Positions 8,851-19,173 of a stretch of 64,000 bases of DNA are shown here, one piece after another (the first letter of the stretch is position 1; each line of letters begins with the position of its first letter). Both the position numbers and the translations under genes were made by a program. This DNA is from Neptunomonas antarctica (GTDB lineage: Bacteria > Pseudomonadota > Gammaproteobacteria > Pseudomonadales > Balneatricaceae): the NCBI RefSeq assembly GCF_001305295.1, contig NZ_LJSI01000051.1, positions 1 through 64,000 of the forward strand, in the 5' to 3' direction. Below the pieces are notes generated by a model, which worked only from the letters and a program-made list of their open reading frames with translations, searched no databases and was not told where the DNA came from.

Positions 8851-9345
8851 TTAACGTCCTGCGTTCCAAATCAACTGTCCCACTTCTGAGGCAACCTCTT
8901 TAGACCATGCTTCCATCAAAACAAAATGAGGAATCAATTGTGACTCCTGCCACCAAGCGTCTTGCACTGCAGGAGTACCTCCCAGCAAAGCAATAAGCAC
9001 GACTACCACTAAGGCACCTCGTGCAAGACCAAAGCCCATGCCCAATATTCTGTCAGTACCGCTTAAACCGGTTGCCTCCACCAGCATGCCAACCAAGTTA
9101 CTAATCAATGCCCCAACAATTAATGTTATGACAAACAATATCGCAAATGCTGAAGCAATACGAAATGAAGGTGTTTGAATATAATCAGCCAACACCAAAG
9201 CCAATGCATCCGTAAAAAGCCTGGCGACAACAAAGGCAGTAACCCAGGTGACTAACGATAATGCTTCTTTAACAAAGCCACGCTTAATGCTGAAAAGTCC
9301 AGAAATTCCAACAATCGCGAGGATGGTCCAGTCAGCCCAGTTCAT
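8851..9345 (-). CDS. cvpA: CvpA family inner-membrane protein
   Basis: A 164-residue protein with four hydrophobic stretches (approximately residues 5-20, 27-50, 62-85 and 100-122) and the family start NWADWTILAIVGISGLFSIKRG. In E. coli CvpA is needed for colicin V production and has been linked to envelope stress tolerance; its molecular role is unresolved. It is located directly upstream of purF as in most Gammaproteobacteria. Confidence 0.92.
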   Translation of the reverse strand: MNWADWTILAIVGISGLFSIKRGFVKEALSLVTWVTAFVVARLFTDALALVLADYIQTPSFRIASAFAILFVITLIVGALISNLVGMLVEATGLSGTDRILGMGFGLARGALVVVVLIALLGGTPAVQDAWWQESQLIPHFVLMEAWSKEVASEVGQLIWNAGR

Positions 9346-9404
9346 TTATTCTTACCATCTATCCAGTTTGCGCGCATTCTAACAGAGCCCCAAGGTGAAC
9401 CCAA

Positions 9405-9998
9405 TCACTGAGTCGTGAATCTGAAAATTATTCCATCCAGACCGAAATCACTTTTCAACGTCTCTTTTAATTTTTCAAGACGATCACGTTGCATATCTGG
9501 CCCAACATAAACCTTATACAGATCAGCATTTCTACGTGTATATACTTTGTGACCCGCACCTATCAATAGCGTACGTAAAGCGCGAGCATTGGACTCATCA
9601 CTAAAACTCGCCAGCTGCAACGTCCACGCAACCGGCACATTCTGTTCGTCGAGTAACGGCCTGCTGTTATCAACACTGATTACCGGCCTTTTCTTCTGAG
9701 GCGGCATTTCTTGATCTGGCTTGGGCTGAACCGTAACTACTACTTTTTGAGAGGACTTTGATTCAGACACTACCAGTTCTGTTGCCACTTGCGCTGCCGG
9801 GTATTCAGATGTATCAGGCAATAGCTGCGTTTGTGGAGTTACATCTATAGCATCAGCTACAGCTGGCGCTGTCGGTATATGACTTTCCAAATGCCGCTCC
9901 CGATATCCTTCACCTGTCAGAAACAGAGGAAAAAGAACCACAGCGGCGAGCACCATAACGGAGGCACCCAAAATGCGCTTCTTCACACTATCATCCAT
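9405..9998 (-). CDS. SPOR domain membrane protein (DedD-like)
   Basis: A 197-residue bitopic protein: a short cytoplasmic start (DDSVKKRILGA), one membrane helix (about residues 9-27, VMVLAAVVLFPLFL), a Pro/Gln-rich periplasmic linker, and a C-terminal SPOR domain (about 120-197, WTLQLASFSDESNARAL to GLDGIIFRF). SPOR domains bind denuded septal peptidoglycan, so the protein probably localises to the division site like DedD. The ATG overlaps the folC stop as TAATG, indicating translational coupling, and the gene lies between folC and cvpA as in Pseudomonas. Confidence 0.88.
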   Translation of the reverse strand: MDDSVKKRILGASVMVLAAVVLFPLFLTGEGYRERHLESHIPTAPAVADAIDVTPQTQLLPDTSEYPAAQVATELVVSESKSSQKVVVTVQPKPDQEMPPQKKRPVISVDNSRPLLDEQNVPVAWTLQLASFSDESNARALRTLLIGAGHKVYTRRNADLYKVYVGPDMQRDRLEKLKETLKSDFGLDGIIFRFTTQ

Positions 9999-11311
9999 TA
10001 ATTAATTTCTCTTTTAAAAACATGGTACGCATCACCTACGGTATGAAAAGACCCAGCGACAACTACCCTATGCACTCCCGAGCGTTCTTCCATAGCCACT
10101 TTTTTTGCAACAACCAGGCTTTCAATAGCCTCAGCAACGCTGTTATGACAAACAACGTTCGAGCTATCGATATCTATTTTCTTTAGATAAAGCTTTAATT
10201 GCTCTGCCGTTTGTCCTCTTGGCACATCAAGAGTGACCAAATGCCAGAATGAAACAACAGGTTTTAACGCATCGATCACAGCAGCACAGTCTTTATCGGC
10301 CAACATGCCCAAAATCAACTCAACTTGACACTCACCAGACCCATTATCAAGTTTCTGTAATTGTTTAGCCAGATAAGCAGCCGACTGAGGATTGTGGGCA
10401 ACATCCAGAATAAAAGAATGCCCCTGATAGAGAGTTTCATCCATACGCCCGGCAACAGACGCTTTCTGTAATCCTGCTTTAATACTTTTCGAGCAACAGG
10501 GTAATCCTGCAAGCATTATTGCCTGTATAGCAGTAGCGGCGTTTTGTATTGGTAACCGGGGAATTGGTAAATCGGTAAATATTATTTGTTGTTTATCTTT
10601 CCCCTCACCCTGCCAGCACCAATGGGCATCCTTAATATGATATTCATAAGACGAGTTTACTTGGTATAAACTAGCACCCAACGCCTGAGCGTATGACGCA
10701 ATCGACGCAGGTGGATGCAACTCACCACAGACAGCAGGCTTTGTCGTCCGGAATATGCCCGCTTTTTCCCAACCAATTTTTTCCCGATCGTCTCCTAACC
10801 AATCTACATGATCAATATCGATCGTGGTAATAACAGAAACATCAGGATCCACTACGTTAATCGCATCCAAACGACCACCTAACCCAACTTCCAATAAGGC
10901 CACATCAGGTTGTTGCTGAGCGACGAGCCATAAAGCAGCGAGGGTTCCCATTTCAAAATACGTCAGGGTAATCTCTTCGCACACCTGATCAACCGCCTGA
11001 AACGCAGCAACTAACTGGTCATCAGTCACTAGCACACCATTCAGACGAATTCTCTCATTATAAACTTGTAGATGAGGAGACGTGTAGCAAGCCGTTGTGT
11101 AGCCCGCTTCGCGATAAATCGCATCCAGCATGGCAACGGTCGAACCTTTTCCGTTGGTGCCCGCTACCGTAATAATACAAACATTCTGAAAATTCAAAAC
11201 TAACCGGCTGAAAACTTTTTGTACCCGCTCAAGACCAAGATCAATCGCAACAGGATGACTTTGTTCCATCCAGCGCAACCATTGCTCAAGTGTAAATTCA
11301 GATCTGTTCAT
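9998..11311 (-). CDS. folC: Dihydrofolate synthase / folylpolyglutamate synthase
   Basis: Mur-ligase-type enzyme of 437 residues that adds glutamate to dihydropteroate and folates. Motifs seen: ATP loop TVAGTNGKGSTVAMLD, TSPHLQVYNERIRLNG, EVGLGGRLDAINVVDP, and DVAHNPQSAAYL in the C-terminal domain. The longest frame begins with a TTG; I use the ATG directly after it (11311). The upstream Shine-Dalgarno is weak. It follows accD after an internal terminator and is coupled to the SPOR gene by a TAATG overlap. Confidence 0.95.
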   Translation of the reverse strand: MNRSEFTLEQWLRWMEQSHPVAIDLGLERVQKVFSRLVLNFQNVCIITVAGTNGKGSTVAMLDAIYREAGYTTACYTSPHLQVYNERIRLNGVLVTDDQLVAAFQAVDQVCEEITLTYFEMGTLAALWLVAQQQPDVALLEVGLGGRLDAINVVDPDVSVITTIDIDHVDWLGDDREKIGWEKAGIFRTTKPAVCGELHPPASIASYAQALGASLYQVNSSYEYHIKDAHWCWQGEGKDKQQIIFTDLPIPRLPIQNAATAIQAIMLAGLPCCSKSIKAGLQKASVAGRMDETLYQGHSFILDVAHNPQSAAYLAKQLQKLDNGSGECQVELILGMLADKDCAAVIDALKPVVSFWHLVTLDVPRGQTAEQLKLYLKKIDIDSSNVVCHNSVAEAIESLVVAKKVAMEERSGVHRVVVAGSFHTVGDAYHVFKREIN

Positions 11312-11327
11312 CAAGATTGCTTACCAT

Positions 11328-11352
11328 AAAAAAGGCCGGTGTTTACCGGCCC
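11328..11352 (-). terminator. Intrinsic terminator between accD and folC
   Basis: On the minus strand a 7-bp GC-rich stem (GGCCGGT and ACCGGCC, TAAA loop) is followed by six T. It lies between the end of accD (11364) and the start of folC (11311), so accD transcripts probably end or are attenuated here. Confidence 0.8.
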
Positions 11353-11363
11353 TTAGTGTCCTA

Positions 11364-12338
11364 TCAACTATTAGCAGCGGCACCTTGCTCAACCGTCGAT
11401 GCTTGCTGCTCACCAGCGCGCTTAGGCTCTGTTACTGCTACCACGTCGGCATCCACAGTAGGCTTAACATCGCTAACCGGTTCAGCAAAACGGTGCATAA
11501 ACATTGAAAGCATAGAATACAAGCGATCTCGCATTTCTAGCCGGGAAACAATCATATCAACCTGACCGTGTTCCAATAAAAATTCAGCCCGCTGAAAGCC
11601 TTCTGGCAGCTTTTCACGTACCGTTTGCTCAATAACCCGGGGACCGGCAAAACCCACCAATGCTTTCGGCTCAGCAATATTCAGATCACCCAGCATGGCT
11701 AAACTCGCTGAAACTCCACCATAAACTGGATCAGTCAATACAGAAATATAAGGGATACCGGCCTGGCGCATTTTTTCTAATGCCGCACTGGTTTTTGCCA
11801 TCTGCATCAGTGAAATCAGCGCTTCCTGCATACGTGCGCCCCCTGAAGCAGAAAAACAAATCAGGGGTATCTTTTCTTTAAGCGAAACATTAACCGCTCT
11901 AACGAAACGCTCGCCAACCACGGCGCCCATTGACCCACCCATAAACCGGAAATCAAACGCAACCGCTACAACGGGCATACTTTTCAGCTTACCGCGCATC
12001 GCAACCAATGCATCTTTTTCCCCTGTTGCTTTCTGCGCAGCAGTCAGACGATCTTTATACTTTTTAGTATCACGAAATTTCAGACGATCAACCGGTTCAA
12101 CTTCTGCCGCCAACTCAGTAAAAGAGCCTTTATCCAGAAATGTTTCCAAGCGCTGGCGTGCAGCCAATCGCATATGATGTTCGCACTTGGTACAAACGTT
12201 CAGGTTTTTTTCCAACTCAGGAAGATATAGAACAGCCTCACACTTCGGGCATTTTTTCCATAGACCTTCAGGAACACTCGCTCTCTTGTTCTCTGAACGT
12301 ACGAGCGAGGGAATAATTTTATCTAACCAGTTACTCAT
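11364..12338 (-). CDS. accD: Acetyl-CoA carboxylase carboxyltransferase subunit beta
   Basis: Carboxyltransferase beta subunit of 324 residues. The N-terminal four-Cys zinc ribbon (CPKC near residue 29, CTKC near 51) and the crotonase-like core with [31 protein letters not shown] and [16 protein letters not shown] are complete. It forms the alpha2-beta2 carboxyltransferase with AccA (not in the window) and supplies malonyl-CoA for fatty acid synthesis. The C-terminal 40 residues are an Ala/Thr/Val-rich tail, variable in the family. It lies downstream of trpA. Confidence 0.96.
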   Translation of the reverse strand: MSNWLDKIIPSLVRSENKRASVPEGLWKKCPKCEAVLYLPELEKNLNVCTKCEHHMRLAARQRLETFLDKGSFTELAAEVEPVDRLKFRDTKKYKDRLTAAQKATGEKDALVAMRGKLKSMPVVAVAFDFRFMGGSMGAVVGERFVRAVNVSLKEKIPLICFSASGGARMQEALISLMQMAKTSAALEKMRQAGIPYISVLTDPVYGGVSASLAMLGDLNIAEPKALVGFAGPRVIEQTVREKLPEGFQRAEFLLEHGQVDMIVSRLEMRDRLYSMLSMFMHRFAEPVSDVKPTVDADVVAVTEPKRAGEQQASTVEQGAAANS

Positions 12339-12371
12339 GCTTATCTAACCCAGTGTAATAATTCGTTATTC

Positions 12372-13175
12372 TCAGGCATCCATCGCACTGCGCATCTGCG
12401 CAATGATAACAGCGACATCCGCATTAATTTGTTCAGGATGGGTAACTTTTTCAGCAATAGCATTAACCAGTACGCTTCCCACAATCACACCATCAGCAAT
12501 TTTGGATACAGCAGCCGCTGATTCACCATCGCGAATACCAAAACCAACACATACCGGCATATCGGTATGACGGCGTATGATTTCCAGCTTACCAGCAACC
12601 TCATTCACATCTAATGCAGCGGAACCGGTGACACCTTTAACAGACACATAATAAACATAGCCTGAACCGAACTCGCATACTTGCTGAATGCGACTTTCCT
12701 CGGTTGTGGGTGCCAGCAAATAGATCACATCCAACGCATATTGTTTCATAATAGCGGCGAATTCTGCAGACTCTTCCGGCGGCAGATCTACTGTCAGAAC
12801 ACCATCAACACCCGCTGCACTGGCTTTTTCTGCAAAATTTTCATATCCAAGCGCTTCAACCGGATTAAGATAGCCCATCAAAACGATAGGTGTCTGGTTG
12901 TCTGTAGCACGAAACTCTTTGACCATCTCCAGTATATCTAACAACCGCGTACCATGACTTAACGCACGTTCACATGCCAATTGAATCACTGGGCCATCGG
13001 CCATCGGATCAGAGAATGGCACGCCCAATTCAATAATATCGGCACCGGCATCCACCAATGCATGCATCAACGGCACGGTTACCGACGGTTGCGGATCCCC
13101 TGCAGTAATGAAGGGGATCAGTGCTTTGCGACCGCCGACTTTAAGAGACTCGAAACATTGACTAATACGACCCAT
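12372..13175 (-). CDS. trpA: Tryptophan synthase alpha chain
   Basis: TIM-barrel lyase that cleaves indole-3-glycerol phosphate. The catalytic segment [17 protein letters not shown] contains both the conserved Glu and Asp; [27 protein letters not shown] and [11 protein letters not shown] follow. The longest frame starts with a TTG; ATG 13175 has GGAG 9 nt upstream and gives 267 residues. It is 20 bp downstream of trpB, with which it forms the alpha2-beta2 complex. Confidence 0.96.
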   Translation of the reverse strand: MGRISQCFESLKVGGRKALIPFITAGDPQPSVTVPLMHALVDAGADIIELGVPFSDPMADGPVIQLACERALSHGTRLLDILEMVKEFRATDNQTPIVLMGYLNPVEALGYENFAEKASAAGVDGVLTVDLPPEESAEFAAIMKQYALDVIYLLAPTTEESRIQQVCEFGSGYVYYVSVKGVTGSAALDVNEVAGKLEIIRRHTDMPVCVGFGIRDGESAAAVSKIADGVIVGSVLVNAIAEKVTHPEQINADVAVIIAQMRSAMDA

Positions 13176-13195
13176 TACCAAAATCTCCTTAGCTA

Positions 13196-14416
13196 TTACA
13201 GCTCAATACCATCGATACCAGCAACGGTGTGAATATCTTTATCGCCACGACCGGACAGATTAACCACAATAATCTGATCTTTATCCATCTCTTTAGCGAC
13301 TTTCATTGCATGAGCAACGGCATGACTCGATTCCAGTGCCGGCATAATGCCCTCAATCTGCGTCAATGTCCTAAATGCACTTAAGGCTTCCTCATCCGTA
13401 ATGGATGCATATTCCGCCCGACCTGAATCTTTCAACCAGGCATGTTCAGGACCTACACCCGGATAATCAAGGCCAGCCGATACTGAATGCGTGCCCATAA
13501 TCTGGCCGGCATCGTCTGACATCAAATAGCTTCGGTTACCGTGTAACACGCCCGGACGCCCTGCACATAAAGGTGCGGCATGCTGCCCGGTTTCAATACC
13601 ATAACCACCTGCTTCAACGCCGATCATACGGACATTGGCATCTTCAATAAACGGGTGAAAAAGACCAATAGCGTTAGAGCCTCCGCCCACACAGGCAATC
13701 AGAACATCAGGCAACCGACCTTCATGCTCAAAGCACTGCTGACGTGCTTCACGGCCGATTACACACTGGAAATCCCGCACCAGTTTAGGATAAGGGTGTG
13801 GACCCGCAGCGGTACCGATAATGTAAAATGTATTATCGACATTGGTCACCCAATCCCGCATCGCTTCGTTCATGGCATCTTTTAATGTCCGGGTGCCCGA
13901 TTTAACCGCGACAACTTCAGCACCTAATAGCTTCATACGGTAAACATTGAGTGATTGACGCTGTACATCATCAACCCCCATATAAACTTTACACTCAAGA
14001 CCCAAACGTGCTGCGACGGTAGCCGAAGCAACTCCATGCTGCCCTGCACCAGTTTCAGCAATAATACGAGGTTTACCCATAAACTTAGCCAGTAAAGCCT
14101 GGCCAATCGTATTGTTGATTTTATGCGCGCCGGTGTGATTAAGATCTTCACGTTTAAGGTAAATTTTTGCTCCGCCGACCTGTTTTGTCAGGCGTTCGGC
14201 AAAATAGAGCGGCGATGGACGACCTACATAGTGAGCCAGATCACGATCGAACTCCTTCTGAAACGCTGCATCTTTTGAAAGCTGCTCATAGACCCTTTCC
14301 AGATCCTGAAGGGCTCCCATCAACGTTTCAGATACAAAACGACCACCGTAAGGACCAAAGTGCCCTCGCTCATCAGGCAGCTGCATGAGAGCAGCCAGAT
14401 CAGTTGTTGTTGGCAC
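13196..14416 (-). CDS. trpB: Tryptophan synthase beta chain
   Basis: PLP enzyme joining indole and serine. The Schiff-base lysine lies in [30 protein letters not shown] forms the phosphate-binding loop. The frame is open to 14503, deep inside trpF, but the best start is GTG 14416: GAGG is 6-7 nt upstream and the protein then begins [16 protein letters not shown], matching family length (406 residues). The next candidate, ATG 14386, has no Shine-Dalgarno. The GTG start overlaps the trpF end by 17 bases, so trpF, trpB and trpA are probably translationally linked. Confidence 0.94.
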   Translation of the reverse strand: MPTTTDLAALMQLPDERGHFGPYGGRFVSETLMGALQDLERVYEQLSKDAAFQKEFDRDLAHYVGRPSPLYFAERLTKQVGGAKIYLKREDLNHTGAHKINNTIGQALLAKFMGKPRIIAETGAGQHGVASATVAARLGLECKVYMGVDDVQRQSLNVYRMKLLGAEVVAVKSGTRTLKDAMNEAMRDWVTNVDNTFYIIGTAAGPHPYPKLVRDFQCVIGREARQQCFEHEGRLPDVLIACVGGGSNAIGLFHPFIEDANVRMIGVEAGGYGIETGQHAAPLCAGRPGVLHGNRSYLMSDDAGQIMGTHSVSAGLDYPGVGPEHAWLKDSGRAEYASITDEEALSAFRTLTQIEGIMPALESSHAVAHAMKVAKEMDKDQIIVVNLSGRGDKDIHTVAGIDGIEL

Positions 14417-15026
14417 GTGCCACCTCTTCAAAAAAACATTTAATTTTATGGATATCTTTAATACCCCGGGATGCTTCCACCCCTCCGCTGATATCAACAG
14501 CATAAGGCATCACTTTTTGTATCGCTTGCGCGACATTGCCCGGCGTTAAGCCGCCGGCCAAAATAATATGGGGTCGCAGCGAGTCAGGAATCATACTCCA
14601 CTCGAAAGATTCTCCGGTACCGCCTGGGATGCCTGGTTTATAAGCATCCAGCAGTATTGCCCGCGCAGCAGCGTAGTATTTTGCTTGTTGAATCAGATCA
14701 ATACCCGGCTTCATTCGCAGCGCTTTAATATAAGGACGATCAAACTGTTCGCAATACACAGGGGGCTCTTCACCATGAAACTGCAGCAGATCAATTTTTG
14801 TCAGCGTAATAACTTCTCTGACATAGGTAGGGTCTGCGTCCACAAAAAGAGCTGTCGTGGTGACAAAGGGCGGGATAGCAGAGATAATTTCAGCGGCCAC
14901 ACAAGGATCGATATAACGCGGGCTTGGCTCATAAAAAACGAAACCAAGCGAGTGAGCTCCTGCCGCTACGGCTATCTGCGCATCTTCAACGCGCGTTATC
15001 CCGCAAATTTTTACGCGTACTGCCAT
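14400..15026 (-). CDS. trpF: Phosphoribosylanthranilate isomerase
   Basis: A 208-residue (beta/alpha)8 isomerase of tryptophan synthesis. The N-terminus [12 protein letters not shown] carries the catalytic Cys; [38 protein letters not shown] (with the catalytic Asp) and [14 protein letters not shown] complete the active site. It lies between truA and trpB and overlaps trpB by 17 bases. trpF is separate from trpC here, as is usual in Pseudomonas relatives. Confidence 0.96.
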   Translation of the reverse strand: MAVRVKICGITRVEDAQIAVAAGAHSLGFVFYEPSPRYIDPCVAAEIISAIPPFVTTTALFVDADPTYVREVITLTKIDLLQFHGEEPPVYCEQFDRPYIKALRMKPGIDLIQQAKYYAAARAILLDAYKPGIPGGTGESFEWSMIPDSLRPHIILAGGLTPGNVAQAIQKVMPYAVDISGGVEASRGIKDIHKIKCFFEEVARANNN

Positions 15027-15085
15027 GATTAAGTCTATATATGATTAGGCAAAGACAGAATTCTAACAGAACTCGCGCCACAACG

Positions 15086-15955
15086 TTAGCCAGTAATATT
15101 AAGGAAGTAAGGTCCGAGTTTAGATTTGGGTAGTGGATAAACCTCCGGATATTTCACATCGACAAAATAGAGGCCCGATGAGGGTGCCGTAATGCCTCCC
15201 GCACAACGATTTTTTGCTTCCAGCACCTCTTTTGCCCACATAGGTTCAGCCTCACCCGCCCCAACCGTCATCAAGACCCCGGCAATATTCCTAACCATAT
15301 GCTGCAAAAAAGCATTGGCCTGAACATCAATAACAATCAACTCCCCCGACTGGTACACATTTAATGCTTTGATATCCCTAACCGGACTTTTTGCCTGGCA
15401 GGCGACAGCACGATAGGAAGAAAAATCATGAATACCGACCAAATGATCGCCGGCGGCACGCATACGTTCAATATCTAAGGTTTTATAGGTCCAGGTAATA
15501 CCTTTCGATAAAAGCGCGGGCTTTATCGGGTGGCTGTATATCAGGTAACGATAACGACGCTCTCGCGCACTGAATCTCGCATGAAAACTGTTATCGACCG
15601 GCACAGCCCATCGCAGTGCGATATCATCGGGAAGATTGGTATTGGCGCCTAAAACCCACGCCCGACCCTCCCGCTTTGCAGTAGTGTCGAAATGAATGAT
15701 TTGATAAGTCCCATTAACGCCTGCATCGGTTCGCCCTGCACAAACAACCGATACCGGCTCATTAGCCACGACAGAAAGTGCTTTTTGAACATGACCCTGG
15801 ATCGTTGGAACTTCATCATTCTTTTGAATTTGCCAGCCATTGTAACGAGCGCCTGCGTATTCAACACAGAGCGCATAACGATAAGGAGCGACCGAAGTCG
15901 CTCCTTGTGTATTCTCTAATTGAATAGAGCCTAATTGAATATTTTCTATCGTCAA
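15086..15955 (-). CDS. truA: tRNA pseudouridine(38-40) synthase TruA
   Basis: Pseudouridine synthase for positions 38-40 of the tRNA anticodon arm. The catalytic Asp lies in VCAGRTDAGVNGTYQ; YAGARYNGWQIQ, SFHARFSARERRYRY and FLQHMVRNIAGVLM are family signatures. The first 25 residues (with the near-repeat IQLGSIQLENTQ) precede the normal start of the fold and are an unusual extension. The ATG overlaps the fimV stop in an ATGA arrangement, so this start is supported by coupling. Confidence 0.95.
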   Translation of the reverse strand: MTIENIQLGSIQLENTQGATSVAPYRYALCVEYAGARYNGWQIQKNDEVPTIQGHVQKALSVVANEPVSVVCAGRTDAGVNGTYQIIHFDTTAKREGRAWVLGANTNLPDDIALRWAVPVDNSFHARFSARERRYRYLIYSHPIKPALLSKGITWTYKTLDIERMRAAGDHLVGIHDFSSYRAVACQAKSPVRDIKALNVYQSGELIVIDVQANAFLQHMVRNIAGVLMTVGAGEAEPMWAKEVLEAKNRCAGGITAPSSGLYFVDVKYPEVYPLPKSKLGPYFLNITG

Positions 15956-18900
15956 GCCTGCAATCCCTCCAGCAACTCTTGTGCTTCAGCTTTCTGAGCA
16001 TCGTTACCTTCCTTAGCAATTTCGTCCAAAATATCTATGGCGCCATCAACATCGTCCATATCAATGTAAGCTCGCGCTAAATCAAGCTTAGTCTCAACTT
16101 CGTCAGCACCATCCAAAAAGCCTAATGAATCAAGTGTTGGCTCTTCTTCAGACGAAGATTCTTCTAAAGCGATATCGTTATCGGTACTACTAAGAAGCGC
16201 TTCTAACTCATCATCTAATTCAGTACCAAGATCGTTTTGAATATTTGCGGTTAACTCTTTTGTGGTCTCTTCACTTGAAGGTGTTTTAGGTAATGGCGTG
16301 TCTTTTTCATCATCCAGATCCAGACCATCAAGATCGAAACCTGCCAAATCCATCGTTGCTTCTTCATGCTCAGACGGTAGGACTTCCTGATCCAATTCAA
16401 CAGGATCAGATAACAATTCAGTCACTTCAGGATCCAGCGCAGCAGCCATGGAGACATCATCCAGAACAGCAGAGTCTTCACCCTCCATTTCATCAGTCAG
16501 ATCCAGATCAAATGCATCTTCAAAATCATCAGGAATATTTAGATCACTCGAACTGTCAGAGGCAAGACGATTTTTCAGATCACTTAAATCCTCCAACTCT
16601 TCCAAATCACCTACATCTGCTATCTCGGAACTATCTGTTTTTAAAACATCCTCTTCTAAACCATCCGCTTCTAAGTCATCGACTTCTAAGCTGTCGTCCA
16701 AACCGACTGCACCAAAACTTTCGTCGACCTCAGCAGGAACATCACTCGCCGAAGAAGCAACATCAGATTCTGACGCAACATCTGACTCTTCATCCAAAAT
16801 GGAGTCAAGATCTGCCATTAAATCAGCTTCAAAGTCCAGGTCATCATCATTATCTAACGAATTTTTTTCAGGGGTAGGCTCTGAAGGCGTAGCCTCTTCA
16901 AAATCCAGATCATCCAGTTCAAAATCAAGATCATCAATGCCAGCATCAAGTCGGCTCATCTCGATATCGTCATCACCTGCTGCTACAGACTCCTCAGACA
17001 GATCATTAAGCCCTAATGATTCCAGAGTATCCTCTGTCTCCGCTATGTCGGCCATAGGCTCAAGCATACCCATGTCTGAACCCGCATTCTTTTGCTGAGA
17101 TAACTCAAGCGCATCCAGCTCATCACTATCAGCCGCCAGCAATTCGTCCAGCGCAGTATCCGTAGTATCCATAGCTAACGCACTATCTGTCATCGAATCG
17201 ACATCAAGCTCATCGGCGTCTAAATCCGGCATCGTCGTCTGTTGCTTATCTTCTGCGCTGCTTACTGGTTCATCTTTAAAGTCGTCCAGCTCATCTAATC
17301 CCAGGTCAAACTCATCATCATCAACAAGCTCATCCTCATCGTCCAGAATAGAGCCAAGCAGATCATCTTCATCCAGATCATCTACCGGCTCGGCTTCTGG
17401 AGCTTTAGGCTCAGAATCATCAATATCATCTAGCGCCAAGTCATCCAGGTCATTATCAAATGATTCATCCAAGTCCAGATCCATATCCAGATTAAGATCA
17501 TCTAAATCATCAAGCGCATCGAAATCATTATCATCAATACTTTCAAGACCCTCTTCAGCTAGATCTTCGGCGGTAACATCTGCCGAATCGCTGGATACGT
17601 CCTCTATTTCAGCAACCGGACTGTCTTTATCATCATCCAGCGTAACCGCACTCGGTAATTCTTCCGCTTCAACAGCATCTTCCGCTTTTTTCTTACGGCG
17701 CAGTATTAACCACAGCCCGACCAATACAGCTATCAAACCCGCGCCAATACCCGCCAGATATTCTGGTGCCTGCAGAAGCTTATCCAACAAACTTTTTTCT
17801 GGGACGGGAGGCTCAACAGGCAACGGGGCTGGTTTATTAACTTCATTTTGTAGCACAGCTAATTGCTGATCTTTTAACTCAATCAGTCGCAGCAACGAGT
17901 CCAACTGTTGCTGTATTGAATCTAACTTATCATTAAGATCAATATTATCGCGCTCTAAACGATCAAGCGTTTCAAGAGAAACTGCCAGTTGATTTTCCAG
18001 CAATTCATTTTTTTCGACTAACTGCTGCTTCTCCGGGTTTTCCGACTGCTCACTCTGATCATTAATTGCTGCGTTATCTTTATTAATAGATTCAGAGGGT
18101 GTCACTAATTGCAACTGTCCCTTGTCAGCATCATCAGACTCTGCTGTTTCAACGGTTTCACTCTTCAGAGTTTTTTTCGAGCCATCAATGGGCGCTTTTT
18201 CAGGGACTGAAGTTTTTCCCTGTTTCCATAACGCTGTTTGCCTATGAACGTCTGCTGCCGCATCTTGTGATGAGACTGCGCGGGCCTCTGCTTCAGTCGG
18301 AAGATTAAGCATCACTCCCGCTTTCAAATTATTGATGTTTCCACCAGAAAAGGCCTGTGGATTTTTTTTAAGTAACGCCACCATCATCTGATAAGAAGAG
18401 ATGCCCGGTGCGACACGATGCTTAAGCGCCAACCCCCAGAGAGTATCTTTAACATCAACATAAACCTGTGTTTTTTTATCCATGCGCGTGCGAATGTTTG
18501 ATGTTGCATTTGCAGTATTGGCTGACGAACCTGATTGAATGCTCGGGCGAGGATCAATAGGAGTCGTTGCAGGCTCAACAAATCTTTGAGTGGGCGCAGG
18601 ATCAAATACAGGAGGATCAAGAAGGAGTGTATATTCGCGTACCAGACGGCCACTTGGCCAGCTGACTTCTACCAGAAAGTTTATAAAGGGTTCTTTTACG
18701 GGTTCTTTCGAGGTTAACAGAATGACACCCGTACCGTTGGGGCTCACTTTAACCTGAAAGCGAATGTCAGATAACATCCGCTGCTGGCTTAATCCGGCTA
18801 ATGCAAATTCATCCTGACCCGCCATTTTTGGGCGAATCTGTAGAGGACTCAAATCACGCACCTGATTCAACTGAATCTCTGCGTTCAAAGGCTCATTTAA

Positions 18901-18999
18901 AGCTGACTTGATGCGAATATCACCCAGCCCTAACGCGTTAACCTGTGTAGATACAAGTGCACCTGCAACAGCCAGACTCAAAGCAAGTTTGCGCAGCAT
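15952..18999 (-). CDS. fimV: FimV/HubP-type polar membrane protein
   Basis: Large (1015 residues) FimV family protein, needed in Pseudomonas for type IV pilus assembly and twitching and, as HubP in Vibrio, as a polar organiser. Domains in order: signal peptide (1-22, ending VNALG), FimV N-terminal domain (LGDIRIKSALNEPLNAEI), a LysM peptidoglycan-binding domain around 175-232, a coiled coil around 320-390, one membrane helix around 413-435 followed by RRKKK, then about 500 cytoplasmic residues extremely rich in Asp/Glu/Leu/Ser, and the conserved C-terminal TPR-like domain (ETKLDLARAYIDMDDVDGA). It is preceded by a perfect hairpin and is coupled to truA. Confidence 0.94.
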   Translation of the reverse strand: MLRKLALSLAVAGALVSTQVNALGLGDIRIKSALNEPLNAEIQLNQVRDLSPLQIRPKMAGQDEFALAGLSQQRMLSDIRFQVKVSPNGTGVILLTSKEPVKEPFINFLVEVSWPSGRLVREYTLLLDPPVFDPAPTQRFVEPATTPIDPRPSIQSGSSANTANATSNIRTRMDKKTQVYVDVKDTLWGLALKHRVAPGISSYQMMVALLKKNPQAFSGGNINNLKAGVMLNLPTEAEARAVSSQDAAADVHRQTALWKQGKTSVPEKAPIDGSKKTLKSETVETAESDDADKGQLQLVTPSESINKDNAAINDQSEQSENPEKQQLVEKNELLENQLAVSLETLDRLERDNIDLNDKLDSIQQQLDSLLRLIELKDQQLAVLQNEVNKPAPLPVEPPVPEKSLLDKLLQAPEYLAGIGAGLIAVLVGLWLILRRKKKAEDAVEAEELPSAVTLDDDKDSPVAEIEDVSSDSADVTAEDLAEEGLESIDDNDFDALDDLDDLNLDMDLDLDESFDNDLDDLALDDIDDSEPKAPEAEPVDDLDEDDLLGSILDDEDELVDDDEFDLGLDELDDFKDEPVSSAEDKQQTTMPDLDADELDVDSMTDSALAMDTTDTALDELLAADSDELDALELSQQKNAGSDMGMLEPMADIAETEDTLESLGLNDLSEESVAAGDDDIEMSRLDAGIDDLDFELDDLDFEEATPSEPTPEKNSLDNDDDLDFEADLMADLDSILDEESDVASESDVASSASDVPAEVDESFGAVGLDDSLEVDDLEADGLEEDVLKTDSSEIADVGDLEELEDLSDLKNRLASDSSSDLNIPDDFEDAFDLDLTDEMEGEDSAVLDDVSMAAALDPEVTELLSDPVELDQEVLPSEHEEATMDLAGFDLDGLDLDDEKDTPLPKTPSSEETTKELTANIQNDLGTELDDELEALLSSTDNDIALEESSSEEEPTLDSLGFLDGADEVETKLDLARAYIDMDDVDGAIDILDEIAKEGNDAQKAEAQELLEGLQA

Positions 19000-19016
19000 T
19001 TTATATTCCTTAAGTT

Positions 19017-19049
19017 ACTTGCTGATTATTACTTGCATAATCAGCAAGT
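19017..19049 (-). promoter_or_regulatory. Perfect 13-bp hairpin immediately upstream of the fimV ribosome binding site
   Basis: ACTTGCTGATTAT and its exact complement are separated by 7 nt. The hairpin ends 17 nt before the fimV ATG, right beside the likely ribosome binding site (AAGGA). Its position in the 5' untranslated region suggests a role in mRNA stability or translation, or a dimeric operator. It is not followed by a T tract on the minus strand. Confidence 0.5.
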
Positions 19050-19105
19050 TGCCGATCCGATAGATGCTTAAAGTATTGTTAAAAAGTATCAATCGGTCAA
19101 GAAAC

Positions 19106-19132
19106 TGAGCAAATAAGGGCGTTATTTGCTCA
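19106..19132. terminator. Hairpin after the usg-like gene
   Basis: An 11-bp perfect inverted repeat (TGAGCAAATAA and TTATTTGCTCA, 5-nt loop) lies about 40 bp after the end of the Asd-like gene and before fimV. The T tract is poor, so termination efficiency is uncertain. Confidence 0.45.
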
Positions 19133-19173
19133 ATTATTCTTAATTTCTCCGCTCATTTTGCAAATCAGACAAC

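Noticed and set aside
16293-17098. Long plus-strand open frames antisense to fimV
   Set aside because: They are low-complexity shadows of the acidic repeat codons of fimV, with Ser/Lys or His/Pro-rich translations and no start signals.
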